A DNA stretch of 64,000 bases from Staphylococcus sp. NRL 16/872 (GTDB lineage Bacteria > Bacillota > Bacilli > Staphylococcales > Staphylococcaceae): NCBI RefSeq assembly GCF_022815905.2, contig NZ_CP119327.1, forward strand, positions 806,001 to 870,000, written 5' to 3'. The translations under genes and the position numbers were made by a program. A model generated the notes under the pieces. That model did not search any database. It saw only the letters and a program-made list of their open reading frames with translations, and had not been told where the DNA came from. Shown here piece by piece: positions 53,214-61,854 of the stretch (the stretch's first letter is position 1; the number at the start of each line of letters is the position of its first letter).

Positions 53214-53903
53214 ATGAGCTTTTCAACTGAATTAAAAGAAGCATCACAACCAATTATTGAACAAATTTATAACGATGGATTTATTCAAGATTTATTAAAA
53301 GGACAATTATCTAAACAAGCTGTGCGTCAATATTTACGTGCAGATGCTTCATATTTAAAAGAATTTACTAATTTATACGCATTATTAATTCCTAAAGCGC
53401 CTACAATGACTGATGTAAAATTTTTAGTAGAACAAATTGAATTTATGTTAGACGGTGAAGTAGAAGCACATGAAATTTTAGCAGACTTTATTAATGAACC
53501 ATACGAAGAAATTGTACGTGAAAAAGTTTGGCCACCAAGTGGAGATCATTACATCAAACATATGTATTACCATGCTTATGCTCATGAAAATGCTGCATAT
53601 ACAATTGCTGCAATGGCACCATGTCCATATGTCTATGAAGTCATAGCTAAAATGGCATTAGAAGACCAAAATTTAAATAGAGATGTCATTACTGCAAAAT
53701 GGTTTGATTTTTATAGTACAGAAATGCGTCCATTAATTGAGGTGTTTGATCGCATGTTAGATGAACTAACAGAAAATTGTAGCGACCAAGAAAAAAATGA
53801 TATTAAAGAAAGCTTCTTACAAAGTACAATTCATGAACGCAATTTCTTTAATATGGCATACATCGATGAAAAATGGAATTTCGGAGGAAAAGAACATGAA
53901 TAA
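53214..53903 (+). CDS. tenA: aminopyrimidine aminohydrolase (thiaminase II)
   Basis: Salvages aminomethyl-pyrimidine from degraded thiamine. The 229-aa all-helical protein has [24 protein letters not shown], and the catalytic Cys in [10 protein letters not shown] near 133 with a late Glu in [12 protein letters not shown]. Of two adjacent ATGs I choose 53214 by spacing from AGGAGG and by family length. Its end overlaps thiD by 8 bases. First gene of the thiamine operon. Confidence 0.96.
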   Translation: MSFSTELKEASQPIIEQIYNDGFIQDLLKGQLSKQAVRQYLRADASYLKEFTNLYALLIPKAPTMTDVKFLVEQIEFMLDGEVEAHEILADFINEPYEEIVREKVWPPSGDHYIKHMYYHAYAHENAAYTIAAMAPCPYVYEVIAKMALEDQNLNRDVITAKWFDFYSTEMRPLIEVFDRMLDELTENCSDQEKNDIKESFLQSTIHERNFFNMAYIDEKWNFGGKEHE

Positions 53904-54717
53904 ACCAAAAATTGCATTAACTATAGCAGGCACTGATCCATCAGGTGGTGCTGGTGTAATGGCAGATTTAAAATCATTCCATGCTTGTGGTGTCTATGGT
54001 ATGGCTGCAATCACTAGCATTGTGGCTCAAAACACTAAAGGCGTTCAACATATTCATAATTTAGAGACTAGTTGGGTTAAAGAACAACTTGATAGCGTAT
54101 TCGATGATGAATTACCACAAGCAATTAAAACAGGTATGATTGCTACGCACGAGACAATGGAACTTGTACAAGAATATTTAAAAAAACATTCTGATATTCC
54201 ATACGTTATTGATCCTGTTATGTTAGCTAAAAGTGGTGACTCTCTAATGGATGATGCGACTAAAAAACATTTACAAAGTACGTTATTACCACTAGCTGAT
54301 GTTGTAACTCCTAATATACCTGAAGCAGAAGAAATTACAGGTCTGAAAATCGATACTGAAGAAAGTATTCGTAAAGCAGGACACATCTTTATTAATGAAA
54401 TTGGTAGTAAAGGCGTAGTGATTAAAGGTGGACATTCAGCTGATTTAAATAACGCTAAAGACTTCCTATTTACTAAAGACGACGTTTATACATTTGAAAA
54501 TAAACGCTTTGATACGCCACACACGCATGGTACTGGTTGTACATTTTCAGCAGTAATAACAGCAGAACTTGCTAAAGGCAAATCAATTTATGAAGCGGTT
54601 AAAAAAGCTAAAGAATTTATTTCATTAAGTATTGAATATACACCTGAGATTGGCCAAGGTCGTGGACCAGTTAACCACTTTGCATATATGAAGAAAGTAG
54701 GATTAGATGATGAATAA
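53896..54717 (+). CDS. thiD: hydroxymethylpyrimidine/phosphomethylpyrimidine kinase
   Basis: Phosphorylates HMP to HMP-PP. The 273-aa ribokinase-like enzyme has [12 protein letters not shown] at the N-terminus, [11 protein letters not shown] near 115 and the catalytic Asp-site motif [13 protein letters not shown] near 210. Start at 53896 after GGAGGA, inside the end of tenA; an earlier ATG in frame would swallow half of tenA. Confidence 0.97.
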   Translation: MNKPKIALTIAGTDPSGGAGVMADLKSFHACGVYGMAAITSIVAQNTKGVQHIHNLETSWVKEQLDSVFDDELPQAIKTGMIATHETMELVQEYLKKHSDIPYVIDPVMLAKSGDSLMDDATKKHLQSTLLPLADVVTPNIPEAEEITGLKIDTEESIRKAGHIFINEIGSKGVVIKGGHSADLNNAKDFLFTKDDVYTFENKRFDTPHTHGTGCTFSAVITAELAKGKSIYEAVKKAKEFISLSIEYTPEIGQGRGPVNHFAYMKKVGLDDE

Positions 54718-55501
54718 TTTAGAGAAATTAAGAAATGAAAATCCATTAGTTGTTTGTTATACCAATGATGTCGTTAAAAACTTTACTGCAAATGGTTTAT
54801 TAAGTATTGGAGCAAGCCCAGCAATGAGTGAAGCACCTGAAGAGGCAGAAGAGTTTTATAAAGTGGCAGGCGCCTTATTAATAAATATTGGCACGTTAAC
54901 TAAAGCCAACGAAGAAGATATTTTAAAAATTGGTAAAATCGCAAATCAACAAGGTACGCCGATTGTTTTTGATCCAGTAGCGGTTGGGGCTTCAACATAT
55001 CGCAAACAATTTTGTCAAAAATTCTTATCTGAAGTTGAAGTGTCAGTGATTAAAGGTAATGCTTCAGAAATTTTAACATTAGTTGATCCAAATACAACGA
55101 TGAAAGGCACAGATGGAGATGCTAATCTAGATGCTGTTACAATCGCTAAAAAAGCATATGAGAAGCTAAATACAGCCATTGTATTGACAGGTAAAGAAGA
55201 TGTTATTGTCCAAGATAACAAAGTAGTTCAGTTATCAAATGGTTCATCGCTTTTAGCGAAGATTACTGGAGCTGGTTGTTTATTAGGTGGTTTAGTAGCA
55301 AGTTTCTTATTCAGAGAAACACACCCATCATTGCAAGTCCTTGAAGAAGCGGTAAGTTTCTATAATATTGCTGCTGAAATTGCTGAAAAGGATGAACAAG
55401 TTAAAGGACCAGGCACATTCCTATCTCATTTATTAGATGAAATGTTTCAATTAGAATATTCAACTTATGAACAACACGTCAAACGCTTAGAGGTGGAATA
55501 A
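54710..55501 (+). CDS. thiM: hydroxyethylthiazole kinase
   Basis: Phosphorylates the thiazole moiety for thiamine salvage. The 263-aa ribokinase-fold protein has [22 protein letters not shown] near the N-terminus, [20 protein letters not shown] and TGAGCLLGG near 190. The start overlaps the thiD stop; of two ATGs I choose 54710 (spacing and family length). Confidence 0.97.
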   Translation: MNNLEKLRNENPLVVCYTNDVVKNFTANGLLSIGASPAMSEAPEEAEEFYKVAGALLINIGTLTKANEEDILKIGKIANQQGTPIVFDPVAVGASTYRKQFCQKFLSEVEVSVIKGNASEILTLVDPNTTMKGTDGDANLDAVTIAKKAYEKLNTAIVLTGKEDVIVQDNKVVQLSNGSSLLAKITGAGCLLGGLVASFLFRETHPSLQVLEEAVSFYNIAAEIAEKDEQVKGPGTFLSHLLDEMFQLEYSTYEQHVKRLEVE

Positions 55502-56140
55502 ATGTTTAAAGCGAGCGATTTAAATGTGTACTTTATATGTGGAACACAAGACGTTCCAGAAGGTAATGATATTCAAACTATTTTAAAAGAGGCACTTGAA
55601 GCAGGAATTACTTTATTTCAATTTCGTGAAAAGGGGCCAAAAGCTCTAGTAGGCGAAGATAAAGTGAAGTTAGCACAGCAATTACAAGCACTATGTCGTG
55701 ATTATAATGTACCATTCTTAGTTAACGATGATGTTGATTTAGCAGAACAAATTGATGCTGATGGCATACATGTTGGCCAGGATGATGCTACAGTTGTTAC
55801 TTTCGCTCAACGGTTTAATGAAAAGATTATTGGCTTAAGCGTAGGGAACGAGGAAGAATACAATCATTCAGATTTAACTCACGTCGATTATATTGGCGTA
55901 GGTCCTATGTACGCTACACCGTCTAAAGCAGATGCAAGTGAGCCTGTGGGTCCAGAGATGATCAAAACATTAAAAGAGATGAATCCTTCGTTACCTATGG
56001 TAGCTATAGGTGGTATTACTGAAGATAACGTAGGCCAAATAGCAGAAGCGGGAGCAGATGGTATTTCTGTTATTTCAGCAATTGCTAGAAGTCATAATAT
56101 TGACAAGACTGTTACCAAATTTCAGAGTTATTTCAAATAA
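55502..56140 (+). CDS. thiE: thiamine-phosphate synthase
   Basis: Joins HMP-PP and thiazole phosphate to thiamine phosphate. The 212-aa TIM-barrel has [27 protein letters not shown] and [14 protein letters not shown], and the phosphate site VAIGGIT near 167. It starts directly after the thiM stop. The operon contains salvage enzymes and coupling, but no de novo thiazole or HMP synthesis genes here. Confidence 0.97.
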   Translation: MFKASDLNVYFICGTQDVPEGNDIQTILKEALEAGITLFQFREKGPKALVGEDKVKLAQQLQALCRDYNVPFLVNDDVDLAEQIDADGIHVGQDDATVVTFAQRFNEKIIGLSVGNEEEYNHSDLTHVDYIGVGPMYATPSKADASEPVGPEMIKTLKEMNPSLPMVAIGGITEDNVGQIAEAGADGISVISAIARSHNIDKTVTKFQSYFK

Positions 56141-56228
56141 ATATTAGTTTTTTTCTTTTTTTGTTTTCTAGTACACTCTGATTATGATAAAATAAGCCCT
56201 ATGTGAATATATCAATAGAGGTGTAAAA

Positions 56229-57101
56229 ATGAAGAAGAAAGCGTTACTACCTTTGTTATTAGGGGTAATGGTCTTTTTAGCTGGATGTGATTATTCTAAA
56301 TCTAGTAATAGAGATGGATTTTTCTATAACACATTCGTAGAACCAATGTCTAAAGTATTACATTGGTTAGGCCATTCAGTATTTAATGATGATTATGGTA
56401 TTGCCATCATCGTGTTAGTATTAATTATCCGTATTATCTTATTACCTTTCATGCTTTCAAACTACAAAAATAGTCATATGATGCGTGAAAAAATGAAAGT
56501 TGCTAAACCTGAAGTAGATGGCGTACAAGAAAAAGTTAAACGTGCGCGTACTCAGGAAGAAAAAATGGCAGCTAACCAAGAAATGATGGAAGTTTATAAA
56601 AAATACGATATCAATCCTATGAAGAGTGCTTTAGGTTGTTTACCAGTACTTATTCAAATGCCAGTCGTAATGGGATTATACTTTGTATTGAAATATCGTA
56701 TTGGTGGCGGAATTGCCGAACATCCACACTTCTTATGGTTTAATTTAGTACATCCTGATATTTGGATTACTATCATCGCCGGCGTTCTTTACTTTATCCA
56801 AGCTTGGGTTTCAAGTAAACAAATGCCTCAAGAACAACGTCAAATGACGTACATGATGATGATTATTTCACCAATTATGATTATTTGGATTTCATTAAGT
56901 TCAGCTTCAGCATTAGGTTTATACTGGTCAGTCAGTGCGGCGTTCTTAATTGTCCAAACATTCTTTGCAAACATGCACTATGAAAAGGTTGCAAAAAGAG
57001 AAGTTGCGCCAATGATTGAGAAATTTGAAAATAAAAATGACTCAAACAAAAAAGGCAAAAACACACAAGTTGTTTCTAAAAACAACAAAAAGAAAAAATA
57101 A
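56229..57101 (+). CDS. yidC: membrane protein insertase YidC/OxaA (lipoprotein form)
   Basis: Inserts and folds membrane proteins, alone or with SecYEG, including F0 subunits. The 290-aa protein has a lipoprotein signal with lipobox LAGC (Cys20), then five membrane helices of the Oxa1 fold, the hydrophilic-groove Arg in [11 protein letters not shown], a cytoplasmic coiled hairpin ([20 protein letters not shown]) and a Lys-rich C-terminal tail. IS copy 2 lies 22 bases after the stop, between yidC and its terminator. Confidence 0.96.
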   Translation: MKKKALLPLLLGVMVFLAGCDYSKSSNRDGFFYNTFVEPMSKVLHWLGHSVFNDDYGIAIIVLVLIIRIILLPFMLSNYKNSHMMREKMKVAKPEVDGVQEKVKRARTQEEKMAANQEMMEVYKKYDINPMKSALGCLPVLIQMPVVMGLYFVLKYRIGGGIAEHPHFLWFNLVHPDIWITIIAGVLYFIQAWVSSKQMPQEQRQMTYMMMIISPIMIIWISLSSASALGLYWSVSAAFLIVQTFFANMHYEKVAKREVAPMIEKFENKNDSNKKGKNTQVVSKNNKKKK

Positions 57102-57115
57102 ATATACTAGCACTT

Positions 57116-57123
57116 AATATAAA
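57116..57123. repeat. 8-bp target duplication, left side of IS copy 2
   Basis: AATATAAA, repeated exactly at 58613-58620. Confidence 0.9.
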
Positions 57124-57134
57124 GGCTCTATAAT

Positions 57135-57174
57135 AAATTGGACTGATGACTAAAAATCATCAGTCCAATTTTTA
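57135..57174 (+). terminator. left-end hairpin of IS copy 2
   Basis: A perfect 15-bp stem (57135-57149 with 57157-57171) and T-run. Relative to copy 1 a C-G pair is a T-A pair here, a compensatory change. It may now serve as the first terminator after yidC. Confidence 0.8.
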
Positions 57175-57254
57175 TGTTTTGAATACAAAAATAGCGCAAT
57201 TACCTCTATAATTATTAGCTACCACACCAAATAAAAAAGAAAGGTAATGCGCCT

Positions 57255-58571
57255 ATGTGTAAGTCTATATTAAATACATTAAGAATTAAAGATAAAAATC
57301 TAAATTTTTTAGATGAAGTGATTGAGAAAAAATATAAAGGACGAATGAGCTTGTTTTACTATGCAGAGCTCACTTATCAACCTACACATTGTGAAAATTG
57401 TTTAACTAAAAACGAAAATTTTTCTATAGTTAAAAATGGTAAGAAAACTTCAACGATTACTTTACTTAAAATTATGGAAATGCCTGCTTATTTGAAGCTT
57501 CAAAAACAAAGATTTTATTGTAAGACATGTGATAGTTATTTTACTGCTAAATCTAATATTGTCGATAATCATTGTTTTATTTCTAACAAAACAAAACTTG
57601 CAGTTTTAGATAAAGCACAAGAATACCGCTCTCAAAAATCTATCGCCAAGTCATGCTTAGTATCATCAATGACTGTATCTAGAGTGATTAATCAAGCGGC
57701 AAGCGACGTAGGTCAGTCTTCTTTTGATGCTTTACCTGAACACTTAATGATGGACGAATTTAAAAGTGTTAAAAATGTAATTGGAAAAATGAGTTTTATT
57801 TATGCAGATGCTGTATCGCACCGCATCGTAGATGTGGTAGCGGATCGTAAGTTAAAATCGCTGAAAGATCATTTTTATCGTTATTCTTTGAAACTAAGAA
57901 AAAAAGTCAAAACTGTAACGATTGATATGTATGAACCCTATATGTCGCTAATCAAGCAATTATTTCCTAATGCGAAGATTATTATTGATCGTTTTCATAT
58001 TGTTCAATCTTTAAATCGAGCGTTAAATATGTCTAGAGTTCATATAATGAATTGTTATAAAACCTCTAATAGACCGCTTTATAATAAATATAAAAGTTAT
58101 TGGAAACTATTTCTTAAACCTTTTGAAACGCTAGAAGCATTTAATTATCGTAAAGTCCGTTTATTTAAAGAGTGGAAAACCGAAAAAGGAATTATGAATT
58201 ACTTATTAAGTGTAGATGTTGAATTATTTAATACATATCACTACGTTCATGAGCTAAGACGATTATTAAAAGAAAACCAAATAGAGAAATTTACTCATAA
58301 ACTCTTTTCTATTCATCTTTCAGATGTGTGTCCTAAATTACGTCCAGTTATTAGAACTTTAAGAAGATTAACAGCTTTCATTGAAAACACCATGATATAT
58401 TCTAACCTGACCAACGGTCCGTTAGAAGGAATTAATAATAAAATCAAACTCATTAAAAGGGTATCTTTTGGTTATAGAAATTATGATAATTTACGTAATC
58501 GAATTATTATAACTTCGCGACTATTTGCCTCAACAACAAAAAAAGAGATTAAACAACCTAAGGTTGCTTAA
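57255..58571 (+). CDS. ISL3-family transposase (copy 2)
   Basis: A 438-aa protein with the same zinc-finger, helix-turn-helix and DDE motifs as copy 1. About a dozen residues differ, most near the N-terminus (NFLDEVIEKKYKGRMS against SFSDEVTEKKYKGRKS), then DNH/DDY, RKK/RQK and ITS/IIS. Both are open end to end, so neither is a pseudogene. Confidence 0.95.
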   Translation: MCKSILNTLRIKDKNLNFLDEVIEKKYKGRMSLFYYAELTYQPTHCENCLTKNENFSIVKNGKKTSTITLLKIMEMPAYLKLQKQRFYCKTCDSYFTAKSNIVDNHCFISNKTKLAVLDKAQEYRSQKSIAKSCLVSSMTVSRVINQAASDVGQSSFDALPEHLMMDEFKSVKNVIGKMSFIYADAVSHRIVDVVADRKLKSLKDHFYRYSLKLRKKVKTVTIDMYEPYMSLIKQLFPNAKIIIDRFHIVQSLNRALNMSRVHIMNCYKTSNRPLYNKYKSYWKLFLKPFETLEAFNYRKVRLFKEWKTEKGIMNYLLSVDVELFNTYHYVHELRRLLKENQIEKFTHKLFSIHLSDVCPKLRPVIRTLRRLTAFIENTMIYSNLTNGPLEGINNKIKLIKRVSFGYRNYDNLRNRIIITSRLFASTTKKEIKQPKVA

Positions 58572-58612
58572 TCTCAATATTAGGACTCATCAGTCCGATT
58601 TGACGTAGAGCC

Positions 58613-58620
58613 AATATAAA
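58613..58620. repeat. 8-bp target duplication, right side of IS copy 2
   Basis: AATATAAA, identical to 57116-57123; its last AAA is the base of the following terminator stem. Confidence 0.9.
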
Positions 58621-58656
58621 GAGGTTGAACAATAAAAATTGTTCAACCTCTTTTTT
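58618..58656. terminator. bidirectional intrinsic terminator, formerly next to yidC
   Basis: A perfect 16-bp stem (58618-58633 with 58638-58653) and T-tract. Before the IS insertion it would have followed yidC by about 15 bases; it also serves the converging HD-domain gene. Confidence 0.92.
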
Positions 58657-58660
58657 ATAT

Positions 58661-59311
58661 CTATTTATTTGAAATATGCCATTCACTATAGAACTGATTT
58701 AAAAATTGCACCATAAAATCATGGCGTTGTTGGGCAAGTTCTTTTCCAGTAGTAGTATGCATTAAGTCTTTTAACTTTAATAATTTGTCATAAAAATGGC
58801 GAATCGCTGACGGAGGTAGTGAAGTGATCGTTTCTGTTGATGGTACATTATCATTTGGTGATGCTGTCCACATCGGTTCATCGAAATGACCGGCAAATTG
58901 AAATGTCCTAGCAATACCTATCGCCCCAATGGCATCTAAGCGATCGGCGTCTCGAACTATCTGACCCTCGATTGATAATTCTACATTATTGTTTTTACCA
59001 TTGCGGTAACTTAAGTTTTGAATGATATACAGAATATGATTTTGAGTAGCCTCGTCTATTTCTAGCGTTTTCAAAAATTCTAACAATTGTTGAACTGCTT
59101 CGTCTTTATTAGTTAACTTATCATCTATCACGTCATGTAGTAGAGCGGCTAATGTAATAGTTAGTTCGTCGCCTTGTTGTTCTTGTTCTCTGATACGTTG
59201 AGCAAGTAGTGTCACTCTTTCTACATGAGCAATATCATGACCTGAATAGTCATCCTTATGAAAGTTTTGCATATAATTTTGTGCTAAAATAACTTTTTGA
59301 TGGTAGTCCAT
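58661..59311 (-). CDS. HD-domain phosphohydrolase
   Basis: A 216-aa metal-dependent hydrolase of the HD superfamily (YedJ/YpgQ-like). Metal ligands: His29 in GHDIAHVERV, His59-Asp60 in AALLHDVIDD and a late Asp in VRDADRLDAIGAIG. Relatives hydrolyse nucleotides or small phosphates; the substrate here is unknown. GAGG lies 7-10 bases before the ATG. It lies 66 bases beyond the cls gene on the same strand, with a weak hairpin between. Confidence 0.9.
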   Translation of the reverse strand: MDYHQKVILAQNYMQNFHKDDYSGHDIAHVERVTLLAQRIREQEQQGDELTITLAALLHDVIDDKLTNKDEAVQQLLEFLKTLEIDEATQNHILYIIQNLSYRNGKNNNVELSIEGQIVRDADRLDAIGAIGIARTFQFAGHFDEPMWTASPNDNVPSTETITSLPPSAIRHFYDKLLKLKDLMHTTTGKELAQQRHDFMVQFLNQFYSEWHISNK

Positions 59312-59341
59312 GAGAAACCTCTTTTCAAAAATAATAAAATA

Positions 59342-59363
59342 AGAGGCTAGGATACCTAAGCCT
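59342..59363 (-). terminator. weak terminator hairpin between cls and the HD gene
   Basis: On the minus strand AGAGGCTTAGG pairs with CCTAGCCTCT (one bulge), followed by a T-rich stretch. Confidence 0.55.
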
Positions 59364-59377
59364 CTCTGATATAAGAA

Positions 59378-60862
59378 TTAAAGAATTGGAGAAAGTAATT
59401 GAGAAATACCTTCTTTAAATTTAATCCATGTACTTCGTTTAGCGTATAGCTCTTTCGTTAAGCGATAGGACACTTTCATATCTTGGATAAACGCATCTTT
59501 TAATTGACGTGCTACGTCATTATCATAAACGAAAGCATTTACTTCAAAGTTTAAAACGAAACTACGGTTATCCATATTAGCAGTTCCTACCGTAGCAATT
59601 TCATCATCAATAATAAGGGTCTTAGAATGTAAGAAACCATTGTCATATTGATAAATCTTAACGCCGGCATCTAATAAAGAAGCGGCATTTTTTAATGTAG
59701 CCCAATACACAAATGGATGGTCAGGCATACTTGGAATCATCAGATTGACTTCTACGCCACCTAATGCTGCAATCTTAATTGCGTCAAGGAATGCTTGGTC
59801 AGGAATGAAGTAAGGAGATTGAATATAAATTGATTCTCTAGCAGATGAAATCATTTTTAAATAACCATATTTAATTTGTTCCCAATCTTCATCAGGACCA
59901 CTTGAAGCGATTTGAACTCCAATAGAGCCACCTGAATCTACATCAGGGAAATAACGATCATCATATTCAATAAAGTCACGGCTTGATTGAGAATTCCAAT
60001 CTAGAATAAATCGTAATTGAAGCGCATTGACTGAGTCACCTTCAAGACGTAAATGCGTGTCTCTCCAATAACCAAATTTCTTATCTTTACCAAGATATTC
60101 ATCGCCTACATTGAATCCACCTACGTAACCAATTTTACCATCAATAATCACGATTTTTCTGTGATTACGGTTGTTCATTCGCAAATTGATCAATGGAAGT
60201 TTAGAAGGAAAGAATGATTCAACATGTGCGCCTTTTTCTCTAAAGTGTTTAATATCTTTTTTACGTAATGTTCTAGACCCCATATCATCGTATAACATTT
60301 TAACTTCAAGACCTTCTTCAAGCTTTTGTTCAAGGGCAGAAAGTATTCTGTGGCCTAACCCATCACTTTTGAAAATGTAGTACTGAATATGTATATAATT
60401 TTGTGCATTTTTAATGTCTTCAATTAATGCATCAAATTTGTCATTTCCATCTGTAAAAATTTTAATGCGATTATCAGTTGTTAAAAACGCTGCATTATTG
60501 AATAATAGCATGCGTACCATTTCTTTAAACTTAACAATTTGATGATTGCCTTTTGAAAAATCTTCACTTTCTAAAGCATCGATTTGTTCATCAACAATCA
60601 TTGCTAGTCCTTTACGATCTTCTTTGTTTAATTTGAAGATTTGGTCTTTTTGAATTTGACGTCCTAATAATAAGTATAATATGAATCCAATAATTGGAAG
60701 GAATACTAATACTAGAAGCCATGCCCAAATTGAACCAGCACTACGGCGTTCCATAAAGATAATAACGAACGCAAAAATTAAGTTTAAAAGAAAGGCAGAA
60801 ATTAAGATAATATTAACAATTAAAGTAGAATGGGCAAAAGCCATTGAGAAAATTTCTAACAT
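59378..60862 (-). CDS. cls: cardiolipin synthase
   Basis: Condenses two phosphatidylglycerols to cardiolipin. The 494-aa length is that of staphylococcal Cls2. Two N-terminal membrane helices (about 14-36 and 44-66), then two phospholipase-D HKD motifs: His234-x-Lys-x4-Asp241 in [10 protein letters not shown] and His412-x-Lys-x4-Asp419 in [10 protein letters not shown]. Start at 60862 after GGGAGG; an in-frame upstream start at 60928 lacks a ribosome site. Confidence 0.96.
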   Translation of the reverse strand: MLEIFSMAFAHSTLIVNIILISAFLLNLIFAFVIIFMERRSAGSIWAWLLVLVFLPIIGFILYLLLGRQIQKDQIFKLNKEDRKGLAMIVDEQIDALESEDFSKGNHQIVKFKEMVRMLLFNNAAFLTTDNRIKIFTDGNDKFDALIEDIKNAQNYIHIQYYIFKSDGLGHRILSALEQKLEEGLEVKMLYDDMGSRTLRKKDIKHFREKGAHVESFFPSKLPLINLRMNNRNHRKIVIIDGKIGYVGGFNVGDEYLGKDKKFGYWRDTHLRLEGDSVNALQLRFILDWNSQSSRDFIEYDDRYFPDVDSGGSIGVQIASSGPDEDWEQIKYGYLKMISSARESIYIQSPYFIPDQAFLDAIKIAALGGVEVNLMIPSMPDHPFVYWATLKNAASLLDAGVKIYQYDNGFLHSKTLIIDDEIATVGTANMDNRSFVLNFEVNAFVYDNDVARQLKDAFIQDMKVSYRLTKELYAKRSTWIKFKEGISQLLSPIL

Positions 60863-60990
60863 GATGTGCCTCCCTTTATAGCTATAACTTTTGCAAAAAG
60901 TATAAGTTTTTATCAATTTTCTTAACAATTATTGTATCATGCAGAAATTAAAATATCATATTCAATTTTTAAATATATTGATAAATGCAT

Positions 60991-61018
60991 TTGACGAGAA
61001 GTGTCGTTAAACTATACG
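60991..61018 (+). promoter_or_regulatory. csoR promoter with inverted repeat
   Basis: TTGACG (60991-60996), 16-base spacer, TATACG (61013-61018). TTGACGA (60991-60997) and TCGTTAA (61004-61010) form a near-perfect inverted repeat covering the -35 element, which may be a repressor site. The GC-rich CsoR box known from other species is not evident. Confidence 0.45.
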
Positions 61019-61050
61019 ATATTATAGAATAAAAGAAAGGGTGAACTGCC

Positions 61051-61344
61051 TTGTCGAGTGAAATACATGCACACCATTCTGAACAGATGAAACTGAATTT
61101 AAAATCAAGACTCAATCGTATTGAGGGACAAGTGAGAGCGATTAATCGTATGATTGAAGACGATGTGTATTGCGATGATGTGTTAACTCAAATAAGAGCT
61201 ACAAGATCAGCACTTAATAGTGTGGCGACAAAATTGTTAGATTATCATATGAAGAGTTGTATTATGGATAAAGTAAATAATGGTGCTCAAGAAGAAGCGA
61301 TGGAAGAATTATTAGTCACTTTTCAAAAGTTAATGAAAGATTAG
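61051..61344 (+). CDS. csoR: copper-sensing transcriptional repressor CsoR
   Basis: A 97-aa all-helical CsoR/RcnR-family repressor. Cu(I) ligands Cys41, His66 and Cys70 are present at the same numbers as in S. aureus CsoR; Cu(I) binding releases DNA. RLNRIEGQVRAINRMIE is the family's N-terminal signature. The start is TTG at 61051, 9 bases after AAAGGG. No copper ATPase is in the window; the next gene is the CsoZ-like protein, 12 bases on. In S. aureus csoR also lies apart from copA. Confidence 0.95.
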   Translation: MSSEIHAHHSEQMKLNLKSRLNRIEGQVRAINRMIEDDVYCDDVLTQIRATRSALNSVATKLLDYHMKSCIMDKVNNGAQEEAMEELLVTFQKLMKD

Positions 61345-61355
61345 GAGAAATTAAA

Positions 61356-61562
61356 ATGGCTAGAAGTAACGTGAATATTGAAGGATTAAATACAAATGAA
61401 CAAGCTGAACAATTACAACATCGTTTATCACAAATGATAGGTGTGAAAGAAGTTATAGTAAGTGCGGATTATAAAATCGTTGAAATTGAATATGAAACGC
61501 CTACAAATTTAAATAGTATAGAAAAAGAAATCTATGATGATGGATTCAAAGTGTTAAATTAA
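61356..61562 (+). CDS. CsoZ-like small HMA-fold protein without a CxxC site
   Basis: A 68-aa protein with the beta-alpha-beta-beta-alpha-beta layout of heavy-metal-associated domains (VNIEGLNTNEQAEQLQHRL, VKEVIVSADYKIVEIEYE). Where copper chaperones have GMTCxxC it reads GLNTNEQAE, and the protein has no Cys or His pair that could make a usual copper site. It is in the csoR operon, in the place of S. aureus csoZ, a proposed copper chaperone. I see no metal ligands, so a chaperone role is doubtful. Confidence 0.8.
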   Translation: MARSNVNIEGLNTNEQAEQLQHRLSQMIGVKEVIVSADYKIVEIEYETPTNLNSIEKEIYDDGFKVLN

Positions 61563-61671
61563 TTTACGAATTTCTTAATAAAAAATTAAAAATTATTTTT
61601 AAAATTGTATGGTAAATATAATTTAATTGGGGTAGTATAACTTTGAAAGTCCAAAAACGAGGTGATTACCA

Positions 61672-61809
61672 ATGAGTAAATCGGATAAGATACAAAATGT
61701 AGTCAAATTATTATCATCTTTAGGTGTGAATATTAAAAAAACAAAATCTCGTTTAGACATCATCAACACTTTGCCTACATCATCACAAGTGCATCACGAA
61801 CTAAAATAG
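61672..61809 (+). CDS. unrecognised 45-residue protein
   Basis: ATG at 61672 to TAG at 61809, 46 codons, preceded by GAGGTGATT with good spacing and followed 5 bases later by an 18-bp terminator stem. The product begins MSKSDKIQNVVKLLSSLGVNI and ends SSQVHHELK; it is basic, mostly helical in outlook, with no signal peptide or membrane helix. It lies 109 bases after the csoZ-like gene. I do not recognise it. Third-position AT bias and the ribosome site argue that it is real. Confidence 0.65.
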   Translation: MSKSDKIQNVVKLLSSLGVNIKKTKSRLDIINTLPTSSQVHHELK

Positions 61810-61814
61810 TTAAA

Positions 61815-61854
61815 ATATAAAGACGCTTAATCGCATGATTAAGCGTCTTTATAT
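61815..61854. terminator. bidirectional intrinsic terminator
   Basis: A perfect 18-bp stem (61815-61832 with 61837-61854) and 4-base GCAT loop. Its last base is the end of the rodA stop codon on the other strand. Confidence 0.93.

Larger units (their letters stand above)
57124..58612 (+). mobile_element. ISL3-family insertion sequence, copy 2 (1,489 bp)
   Basis: Same length, ends and gene layout as copy 1. Left end GGCTCTATAATAAATTGGAC, right end (minus) GGCTCTACGTCAAATCGGAC. Exact 8-bp target duplications show simple transposition with no later rearrangement. It sits between yidC and the yidC terminator, whose stem includes the last three bases of the right-hand duplication. Confidence 0.95.

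Noticed and set aside
53797..53895. Upstream in-frame extension of thiD
   Set aside because: It would overlap tenA by over 100 bases and has no ribosome site; the ATG at 53896 has GGAGGA and matches family length.
47251..58571. The two IS copies as ends of a composite transposon carrying murA, fabZ, sceD and thi genes
   Set aside because: Each copy has its own perfect but different target duplication, so they inserted separately; the genes between are core genes in conserved order.
57255..58571. One of the transposases being a pseudogene
   Set aside because: Both frames are full length with all putative catalytic residues; differences are substitutions only.
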